Positions 25,675 to 32,213 of a stretch of DNA of 64,000 bases are shown here, in pieces. Origin of the DNA: an uncultured Alistipes sp. (GTDB taxonomy: Bacteria; Bacteroidota; Bacteroidia; Bacteroidales; UBA932); assembly GCA_902388455.1 (NCBI GenBank), contig CABMPD010000008.1:1-64000 (forward strand). Reading direction: 5' to 3'. How positions within the stretch are numbered: position 1 is the first letter of the stretch; each line of letters opens with the position of its first letter. Under the pieces are notes generated by a model that searched no databases, was not told the origin of the DNA, and saw only the letters and a list, made by a program, of their open reading frames with translations. A program made the translations under genes and the position numbers.

Positions 25675-26910
25675 CTAGAGATTCGCCTCGAGCCATGCGG
25701 CAATGGCGGCCGTATCGTCAAACTTGTCTATGAGATTTCCTTCACTGTCTATCAGGAAAATACCTCCGCCGGCAGTGGAAAGGCCGTAGAGATTCCAGAT
25801 GCCCTCGGCGCCGTCCAGGTCATAGAGCTGAATCCACGGATAGCCGTCCTTTTCCACCGCTGCACGCATATCGTCCAAAGAGTCATATTCCCGGGCCACT
25901 CCGACCACGGCCATTCCATGGTCCCGGTATTTCTCATAGAGGGGTATCAGTTCCCGCGAATGTTTCCGGCACGGGCCGCACCAGGAGGCCCAGCAGTCCA
26001 GAACGGTCACGGCATTGCCCTTGAGCAGCTCCGACAGGCGGTAGCGCTGTCCGTCCAGCGACGGAGCACTGAAATCCGGGGCGGGCTTTCCCGGAGCGAT
26101 TCTCTCCAGATCAGCAAGAAGAGCATCCGTTGCCAGAGTCAGTTCGTTATCCGGATACAGCCTGCGGTACTCCTCAAAAAGGTCGAGGTAAAATGAACTC
26201 AGTGTATCCTGGTGTCCCATTTTCATCTCCTGCACATCCAACCTGATGCTGCTGCATATCTCCGACAGCCCGGCGAGAGTCCTGTGAGACACCAGTCTGT
26301 CCCTCACCCACTCTTCATAACCAGAATGCTCACGGATACTGTCCCGCACAGCCCCGGCTCTGTCATACATGGCCTGCACAGTCCGATAATCCTCCGAGCC
26401 CTCCTCCGGCCAGCCGTCCTCGCCGTAACGGGCCAGAATCCATTTGTCTATCTCATAATACATGCTGTCGGCGAGGTCATAACCTTCAGTAGATTTATTC
26501 CTGTACAGATACAGTTCATCATTGTCCCTGCTGCCGTTGACATCGACTGTCAGTTCCCCGAACTTACTGCCGAAAGTGAAATGAAGCGGCGCTCTGTCCG
26601 AAAAGAAGTTGAAATACTGGAACTGACCGTCCATCATATCCTCCTCGAACATCAGTTCATACTGCCTGACCACAGAGTCCTGGAATGACATATTGAAAGT
26701 GCCTCCGTCAAGGGGAGCAGACGCCACCGGATCATCGAAACGGAAATCCGCCCCTTTATGGAACACCAGAACCCGGGAGCTGTCCGGAAAGAGATCCACA
26801 CCCTCACCAGAGAGCAGGACATCATACATTTTAGGAGTGCTGCAGGAACATAACGCAGCCACTGCCGCTGCTGCCGCCAACAAGCGGATGAAACTTATAC
26901 CCATGCTCAT
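25675..26910 (-). CDS. TlpA/ResA-like thioredoxin lipoprotein
   Basis: 411 residues, lipoprotein signal ending ALCSC. An N-terminal half of about 260 residues of the DUF4369-like type, common in Bacteroidetes thioredoxins, is followed by an AhpC/TSA-Redoxin domain (about 275-411). The active site is WASWCGPCRKHS with the CGPC pair, then GIFLIDSEGNLIDKF. Probably a periplasmic or surface-anchored thiol-disulfide oxidoreductase acting in protein quality control. It is the last gene of the operon headed by DUF4252 and an ECF sigma factor, which points to envelope stress control. It starts 7 bp after the DUF4252 gene. Confidence 0.9.
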   Translation of the reverse strand: MSMGISFIRLLAAAAAVAALCSCSTPKMYDVLLSGEGVDLFPDSSRVLVFHKGADFRFDDPVASAPLDGGTFNMSFQDSVVRQYELMFEEDMMDGQFQYFNFFSDRAPLHFTFGSKFGELTVDVNGSRDNDELYLYRNKSTEGYDLADSMYYEIDKWILARYGEDGWPEEGSEDYRTVQAMYDRAGAVRDSIREHSGYEEWVRDRLVSHRTLAGLSEICSSIRLDVQEMKMGHQDTLSSFYLDLFEEYRRLYPDNELTLATDALLADLERIAPGKPAPDFSAPSLDGQRYRLSELLKGNAVTVLDCWASWCGPCRKHSRELIPLYEKYRDHGMAVVGVAREYDSLDDMRAAVEKDGYPWIQLYDLDGAEGIWNLYGLSTAGGGIFLIDSEGNLIDKFDDTAAIAAWLEANL

Positions 26911-26917
26911 AAATCAT

Positions 26918-27484
26918 TTAGTTTTCTTTTGCAATATCCAGTGTTACCTTTATAAGATCCGCCAATTTAAGGTCTTCTGCCTCAAACTGTATGATTGAAA
27001 TCCTAAACACCTGTCCGTTACCCGAGAACACCAATTTATTGACCATCAGGAACTCCCCTACTTGTACCCCATCGGGAGACCAATAATACATAGCTACATC
27101 TTCGCTGTCCTGTCTTACCCTGATCAGTTCCTCATATTGTCTTCCGCCTCCATTGATATATTTCTCTATATCAGCATTTAATTCACGTGCCCGATCATTC
27201 CAGGAAGAAGAGACAATGTACAGACCTTTCAGTTTACCTATGGCCATAAGCGCCGTAACGTCAGTTCCATTGATATCCACACCGTCGAAGTCCACAAAAC
27301 CGTCAAGCTCGGAAGCGAGACTCAGCAGTGACTCCGAAACATAGACGGCAGAAACTTGTGAAGCCTGCTTGTATTTATCATAGAATTTGGCAAAATTGCT
27401 TTTGCCATCACTTTCCGGGCCGGAGGCTGCACCCTTAAACACAGCCATTGCCAAAAATCCAAGAATCAACACTATCTTTTTCAT
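26918..27484 (-). CDS. DUF4252 domain-containing exported protein
   Basis: 188 residues with a signal peptide (MKKIVLILGFLAMAVFKGAAS). The body fits DUF4252: SQVSAVYVSESLLSLAS near the N-terminus, LKGLYIVSS in the centre, ENLIRVRQD-like strand (EELIRVRQDSEDVAMYY) and a C-terminal ADLIKVTLDIAKEN. Function unknown. DUF4252 genes typically accompany ECF sigma factors in Bacteroidetes, and a second copy heads this operon. Confidence 0.85.
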   Translation of the reverse strand: MKKIVLILGFLAMAVFKGAASGPESDGKSNFAKFYDKYKQASQVSAVYVSESLLSLASELDGFVDFDGVDINGTDVTALMAIGKLKGLYIVSSSWNDRARELNADIEKYINGGGRQYEELIRVRQDSEDVAMYYWSPDGVQVGEFLMVNKLVFSGNGQVFRISIIQFEAEDLKLADLIKVTLDIAKEN

Positions 27485-27499
27485 TTTCCTGAAGTTGTT

Positions 27500-27943
27500 T
27501 TATTTTTCAATTGTTTTTGCGTTGTTGCCCGGGCTGACGCTCCGGATGACAGACTTGAGATTGCCTTCTGCCGACTTTTTGACATCATCTATACTGTTGT
27601 CAGCATAGGATAAACCCATGTCGATATTCTGGCCAATCAGTCCGAAAGCCTCAATCACCGCCGCGTATGCCTCTTCCGGAGTATCGAAGGTATCCTCCGG
27701 CTGAGACGGCTGTACAGGTACAATCAGGGCCACGGCGGCAATGGCAGCAGCAGCGGCAACCGACGAAATGGAGGCCACGAGCCTCATCCTCCCGCGGCGG
27801 CGACCGAGCTCCCGGTCCACCGTCCGCCCGATCATCCGGGAGAGGTCCTCTGGAACGGGGATGTCCTCATCGGCTGTCCGCATCTGCGAGAGCCCTTTGC
27901 GGAGGATTTCCTCCGGTTCGGATGTTTTTAAATTTCTGCCCAT
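27500..27943 (-). CDS. Small membrane protein, putative anti-sigma partner
   Basis: 147 residues: a charged cytoplasmic N-terminus of about 53 residues containing PEEILRKGLSQM and PVPEDLSRMIGRTVD, one TM segment (about 54-76, VASISSVAAAAAIAAVALIV) and a periplasmic tail. It lies 11 bp after the ECF sigma gene, the position and topology of a one-TM anti-sigma factor. The sequence does not match a well-known anti-sigma motif, so the role is inferred from context. Confidence 0.7.
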   Translation of the reverse strand: MGRNLKTSEPEEILRKGLSQMRTADEDIPVPEDLSRMIGRTVDRELGRRRGRMRLVASISSVAAAAAIAAVALIVPVQPSQPEDTFDTPEEAYAAVIEAFGLIGQNIDMGLSYADNSIDDVKKSAEGNLKSVIRSVSPGNNAKTIEK

Positions 27944-27954
27944 TTTTTAAAATT

Positions 27955-28467
27955 TTACCTGTTTATAAATTTCGCTATTTTTTCTTTCAACATCTTTCTG
28001 CCTCGGGAGAGCGTGACCCGGATATTGCCCTGGCTCATGCCCGTAAGGGCCTCTATCTCGTCCATTTCCATCTGCTCGAGGTCCCTCAGGACCACCACCT
28101 CCCGCAGTTTCCGGGGCAATGCGGCCAGGGCCTTCCGCACCATTGCCGCCTCCTCCCGGCCCTCGACCGGAGCATCCGCCGCCTCGACCGCCGGGCCTCC
28201 CCTCACCTCCGTCACGTCCGCCGCCATCCGGAGGACATTGAGCCCGTCCCGCCGCAGGATGTCCGCACAGACATTCTGCATCATCCGCACGCAGTAGCCC
28301 TGGGGATTGGCACTCCGAAGGGCCCGGTCGCCCTCGCGGCAGAGCTTCACATAGAGCTCCTGCACTGCGTCCCGGGCGTCCTCCTCCGCTCCGAGCATGC
28401 GGTAGGCGATGCGGTAGAGCATGGGACCGAGGGGGAGAAAGGCGGATTTGAATTCTTCGGCGTTCAC
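27955..28467 (-). CDS. ECF-type RNA polymerase sigma factor
   Basis: 170 residues. Region 2 (LGPMLYRIAYRMLGAEEDARDAVQELYVKLCR) and region 4 (ALAALPRKLREVVVLRDLEQMEMDEIEALTGMSQGNIRVTLSRGRKML) are clear. There is no conserved region 3, as expected for ECF sigma-70. The frame begins with GTG; no in-frame ATG lies nearby upstream. It is the second gene of an operon with two DUF4252 genes, a putative anti-sigma and a TlpA-like protein. An ECF-like promoter at 29058-29087 suggests autoregulation. Confidence 0.93.
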   Translation of the reverse strand: MNAEEFKSAFLPLGPMLYRIAYRMLGAEEDARDAVQELYVKLCREGDRALRSANPQGYCVRMMQNVCADILRRDGLNVLRMAADVTEVRGGPAVEAADAPVEGREEAAMVRKALAALPRKLREVVVLRDLEQMEMDEIEALTGMSQGNIRVTLSRGRKMLKEKIAKFINR

Positions 28468-28509
28468 GGGCTTGGTTTTAGGCTGAATACACTCTGCGAA
28501 GGGTCTCTT

Positions 28510-29025
28510 CTATTCTATGGATGAGGCTATGTACTTGGCAGCCTCCTCCTCTGTTATTTTTCCCTCAATCTGGATAATAGCCGGGTCCTCTCCCGCAGAG
28601 ATCACCACCATCTCAGTGATGATATCCCCTTCCTTGCGCACCAGCACCCTCGCATCATCTCCGTCATCATGCACCTCTGTCAGAACCACATAACCGCCCA
28701 ACTCACATTTTTCCACATCCTCGGCGAACTGCGCCAGCACCTTCTCGCTGCAGCCGCTCAGGTCGGCCACCCGCACCGCGCTGATATGCGAGAGGGTCTT
28801 CAACGCTATATCGGTCTCGTCGTCAGAAAGTTCGGTCTCTTCCTGACCGAAGGCCACCACGAGCTTGGCGAGATTGATCCAGAACTGGCCTACCGAAACG
28901 GACTCGGCACCGGGTTTGTCAGCATAGCGCTCGTACAGACTTTCGACATTCTGGGCCCCTGCGGGCAGTACAGCCGCCGACAGAAGCAGCAGGCTGAGGA
29001 AGATGGGTGTAAAAACTCGTTTCAT
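28510..29025 (-). CDS. DUF4252 domain-containing exported protein (operon head)
   Basis: 171 residues with a signal peptide (MKRVFTPIFLSLLLLSAAVLPAGAQ). Similar in plan to the DUF4252 protein at 26918-27484: VESLYERYADKPGAESVSVGQF, a LSHISAVRVADLSG segment, GGYVVLTEVHDDGDDARVLVRKEG, and EMVVISAGEDPAIIQIEGKI at the end. It is the first gene after the ECF-type promoter, a common arrangement in which the sigma factor drives its own operon. Confidence 0.85.
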   Translation of the reverse strand: MKRVFTPIFLSLLLLSAAVLPAGAQNVESLYERYADKPGAESVSVGQFWINLAKLVVAFGQEETELSDDETDIALKTLSHISAVRVADLSGCSEKVLAQFAEDVEKCELGGYVVLTEVHDDGDDARVLVRKEGDIITEMVVISAGEDPAIIQIEGKITEEEAAKYIASSIE

Positions 29026-29057
29026 AACTTTTCTCTGTTTTTAAATGTTTCTGAACT

Positions 29058-29087
29058 TATGACGCCGGAATGCGGGAAAATGTTACA
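29058..29087 (-). promoter_or_regulatory. ECF-type promoter of the DUF4252-sigma operon
   Basis: The minus strand has TGTAAC (29087-29082), a 17-bp spacer and CGTCATA (29064-29058), 32 bp before the ATG. This -35/-10 pair is unlike the housekeeping TTTG boxes and has the CGTC -10 core common to ECF promoters. The sigma factor encoded in the operon is the obvious user. Confidence 0.65.
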
Positions 29088-29094
29088 AGAAATT

Positions 29095-30465
29095 TCAAGG
29101 CCGGTGGCAATTCTTCTTCAGAATCCTCGGGAACATAATCAGGAACAGGACGGTACAGCATATCGCGGCGGTGGCGTCGGATATGGCTTCGGCGGCGAAA
29201 ACGCCCCTTACGCCCATCAGGCGGGGAAGAGTCAGGGCCAGCGGAACGAGCAGGATAATCTTGCGCAGCAGGGCAATGAATATCGACAGGCGGGCCTGCC
29301 CGAGGGCGACGAACATGTTCTGGAAGGCCCGCTGCAGGCCGAAGATGGTCATGCCGGTAAGGAAGAGGGGCATGGCTTCAGAGACGGTGGCTATCAGCCC
29401 GGGGTCGTCGCTGAATATCGAGGCTACCGCCGAAGGGCAGAGAATCATCAGCAGGACGACTATGAGGTTGAAGGAGAACATGGTGATGAGCACCACCCGG
29501 AGGCAGGAACGGACACGGGAAGCATCGCCCCGGCCGTAGTTGTAACTGGCTATGGGGATGAAGCCCTGGGCAAAGCCGGAGAGGGGCACGCTGACGAGCA
29601 TCATGGCGCTCTGCATGATGGCCAAGGCGCTGACGTAGATGTCCCCGTAGTGCTTGAGGGTACCGTTGAGCACGAAGCCTACGATGCTCTCGGTGCTGGC
29701 CATCACGAAGGGCGAGACGCCGAGGGCCAGGGTGGCTCCGATGATCTTCCAGTCCACCCGCATGGCTTTCAGTTCTATATGCAGGGAGGCCCGGCGTTTG
29801 GAGCACAGGAAGGACAGGACCCACGCCGCGCTGCACGCCTGAGAGATGACCGTGGCTATGGCAGCTCCCTTCACGCCCATGTCGAGCAGGAAGATGAAGA
29901 CCGGGTCCAGGGCAATGTTCATCACCGCCCCGAGGATGACCGAGGTCATGGCTATTCCGGGCCGGCCCTGGGTATATATGAAGGTGTTCAGTCCGAGGGA
30001 GAGCTGCACGAAGACCGTACCGAGCAGATACACCGAGAGATAGTCGCAGGCATAGCCTATCGTTGCATCCGAAGCGCCTACGGCGTAGAGTATCGGTTCC
30101 ATGAAGATGTAGACCGGCAGGGCACAGAGGACTGCGAATACTATGAGCAGGACCACCCCGTTGCCGAGATACCGGCCGGCTAAGGCCCTGTCCCCGCGTC
30201 CGAGGGCGATGGAGGCTAAGGGAGCGGCGCCGCCGTTGACTATAGAGGCGAAGGCCGAAATCAGAATGATGACCGAGCCGGTGACCCCGATACCGGCCAG
30301 AGCCTCGGTCCCGATGCCGTAGATGTGACCGATGTAGATACGGTCCACGAGATTGTAGAGCAGGTTGACGAGCTGGGCCACTACAGCCGGGACGGCCATG
30401 CGGAAGACCAGCGGGGTCATGGGCGCAGTACCCAGACGCTCTTCATATTGTAAGTTATTTATCAC
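29095..30465 (-). CDS. MATE family efflux transporter
   Basis: 456 residues in 12 TM helices. The opening (LGTAPMTPLVFRMAVPAVVAQLVNLLYNLVDRIYIGH) and the repeat halves (GFAQGFIPIASYNYGRGD; GLQRAFQNMFVALGQAR) are typical of MATE proteins of the DinF/NorM-like bacterial clade. It exports cationic compounds in exchange for Na+ or H+; the substrate is unknown. The start is GTG at 30465; the next ATG (30420) would delete the conserved LGTAP segment. It is divergent from the YitT gene, with only 45 bp between the starts. Confidence 0.93.
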   Translation of the reverse strand: MINNLQYEERLGTAPMTPLVFRMAVPAVVAQLVNLLYNLVDRIYIGHIYGIGTEALAGIGVTGSVIILISAFASIVNGGAAPLASIALGRGDRALAGRYLGNGVVLLIVFAVLCALPVYIFMEPILYAVGASDATIGYACDYLSVYLLGTVFVQLSLGLNTFIYTQGRPGIAMTSVILGAVMNIALDPVFIFLLDMGVKGAAIATVISQACSAAWVLSFLCSKRRASLHIELKAMRVDWKIIGATLALGVSPFVMASTESIVGFVLNGTLKHYGDIYVSALAIMQSAMMLVSVPLSGFAQGFIPIASYNYGRGDASRVRSCLRVVLITMFSFNLIVVLLMILCPSAVASIFSDDPGLIATVSEAMPLFLTGMTIFGLQRAFQNMFVALGQARLSIFIALLRKIILLVPLALTLPRLMGVRGVFAAEAISDATAAICCTVLFLIMFPRILKKNCHRP

Positions 30466-30510
30466 TTTCTACTTATAATTTCTTATCTTCGCAGCCTAAA
30501 ATCCAACGAT

Positions 30511-31371
30511 ATGTTTCTAAAATACCTGAAAGAATACGCTATCATGACCCTCGGACTGGCCGTCTTCGTCTTCGGCTGGACCGCATTCCTCAACCCCCAC
30601 GAGATCACCGGCGGCGGCATCGCGGGCCTTGCCTCGGTAATCCATTACGGCATCGACAGCATACCCGTATCCTACGCCAAGTTCGCGATAGACATCCTGC
30701 TCCTCGTAGCCGGCTTCATCATCCTCGGCAAGGGATTCGGTATCAAGACCCTCTACTGCGTGGCCATGAGTTTCGTGCTATTCCAGTTCATGCCCATGAT
30801 TCCGGGTCTGACAAGCCTGTCCGCCGGCATCACCGACAACCTCATCAACGCCCTCATCGGAGGAGCCATGAGCGGTATCGGCATCGCCATCATCATCACC
30901 CAGGGCGGCAGCACCGGCGGCACCGACATCATCGCGCTTTCAATCAACAAATATAAGAACATTTCGCCCGGACGTATCTACCTCGTGTGCGATTCTCTCA
31001 TCGTCATGTCGATTCTGCTGGTCAACGACAAGACCCTGGCCGACGTCGTCTACGGATTCGTGGAGATCATCGCCTTCTCCTACGCCGTGGACATGTTCCT
31101 GACCGGCTCGCAGCAGTCCGTCCAGACCCTCATCCTCTCCGAGCACAACGATGAGATAGCCGCCCGTCTCCAGAGCCTCAGCATCGAGGGCAACCGCTCC
31201 GTCAAGTCCGTGCAGTGGTCCACCGAAGGCAGTCGCAAGATGCTCATGGTCGTCAGCCGCAAAGGCTACTCCGGCGAGATCGTCAAGACCGCCCGCTCCA
31301 TCGACCCCGACGTCATCCTCATGACCGTCCCCGTCACCGCCGTCTACGGCATCGACAAGAAGAACCAGTAG
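30511..31371 (+). CDS. YitT family membrane protein
   Basis: 286 residues: about five to six TM helices in the first 190 residues with the family motifs NPHEITGGGIAGLASVIHY and GGSTGGTDIIAL, then a cytoplasmic DUF2179 ACT-like domain (about 205-280, VQTLILSEHNDEIA, SRKGYSGEIVKTARSIDPDV). Function of the family is not known. ATG at 30511 sits near a weak TATCTTCG box at 30484-30491. Palindromes follow the gene at 31455-31510. Confidence 0.92.
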   Translation: MFLKYLKEYAIMTLGLAVFVFGWTAFLNPHEITGGGIAGLASVIHYGIDSIPVSYAKFAIDILLLVAGFIILGKGFGIKTLYCVAMSFVLFQFMPMIPGLTSLSAGITDNLINALIGGAMSGIGIAIIITQGGSTGGTDIIALSINKYKNISPGRIYLVCDSLIVMSILLVNDKTLADVVYGFVEIIAFSYAVDMFLTGSQQSVQTLILSEHNDEIAARLQSLSIEGNRSVKSVQWSTEGSRKMLMVVSRKGYSGEIVKTARSIDPDVILMTVPVTAVYGIDKKNQ

Positions 31372-31454
31372 CCGTACACCTCCTACTCCTACCTCACACA
31401 CCGCCCGACGCCACTCGGAAGGTACCGGGGAAATGCCACGGAACAGTTCACCCC

Positions 31455-31510
31455 ACTCCTTCTGAAGGAGTCAGGAAAACATGCGAATCGGCGACTCCTT
31501 CGGAAGGAGT
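31455..31510. repeat. REP-like palindrome cluster 5, arm-swapped variant (2 copies)
   Basis: ACTCCTTCTGAAGGAGT at 31455-31471 and ACTCCTTCGGAAGGAGT at 31494-31510 are 39 bp apart, the same spacing as every other pair. Both arms differ from the common form (CACC/GGTG become ACTCC/GGAGT), yet pairing is kept. The intervening sequence AGGAAAACATGCG resembles the within-pair linker of the other clusters. Confidence 0.8.
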
Positions 31511-32026
31511 GGGAGGGGCAGAAAGATACCGCTATATTCCTTTTATCCGCAAAAATACCACTAAGGCCGTTTACGTCCGCCGCATCATCACTTTACATTT
31601 TAGTTATATCACAACCATTTGATTGACTGAGTATTGCATTTTGCAAAAAAATGTTAAGAGCCAGCGGTTCTACCGCAGCCGGGTAAAGTGACAGTGCATG
31701 GTACTTTTGCAGATAAAATGCAGAGCCGCCTCACAGCACATAGAGAGACACCGCAACGGCACCGAATTGCGAAAAACACTGCCGCTTTTTGAAGGATATG
31801 AAGTGAATCCGGACTTGAAGGCAGATTTTTATTCATCCCCATATCAACGAAATATTATCGGGCTGAGAATCAATCAGACAAGTCCCTATATAGCAGCACG
31901 TTGTGGTTCTACCAGCCCACCGTAAGGCGTTTCAAATAGCTTACGGCGGAGGGTACAAAATCTATCATCTTAGTTCCCAATATATTAACAAAACTGTTGG
32001 CTACCCGAAAAAATCTAGGCCAGTTC

Positions 32027-32198
32027 CACCTTCGGAAGGTGAGCAGAAAACACGGGAAATACGCACACCTTCGGAAGGTGGGAGAAGGCTGCTGGAGACG
32101 AAAACGCGGGTACAGGCCCTACAGAGGGTCCCGGGCCAATTGCGCACCTTTGGAAGGTGAGCAAAAAACGCGGGAAAACTGCACACCTTCGGAAGGTG
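32027..32198 (+). repeat. REP-like palindrome cluster 6 (4 copies)
   Basis: CACCTTCGGAAGGTG begins at 32027, 32066, 32145 (one central change) and 32184. Two pairs have 39-bp spacing and a 118-bp period. The last copy ends 16 bp from the stop of the convergent transglutaminase-like gene, so it would form a hairpin at that mRNA 3' end. Confidence 0.92.
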
Positions 32199-32213
32199 AG
32201 CAAAAAAACGTGG

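Larger units (their letters stand above)
31372..32213. other. 842-bp gene-free stretch between convergent genes
   Basis: Holds two groups of paired palindromes (31455-31510 and 32027-32198), a small hairpin GCGGT-TCT-ACCGC at 31664-31676, and a lone TACTTTTG box at 31702-31709. A 75-codon frame at 31698-31925 has no recognisable motif and no convincing start, so I do not call it a gene. Confidence 0.6.

Noticed and set aside
31698..31925. 75-codon ORF in the gap after the YitT gene
   Set aside because: There is no recognisable motif, no convincing start and it overlaps the only promoter-like signal.
3677..32198. Regularly spaced short repeats resembling a CRISPR array
   Set aside because: The repeats are 15-bp palindromes in six separate clusters. 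The intervening sequences are themselves conserved, and no cas genes are present.
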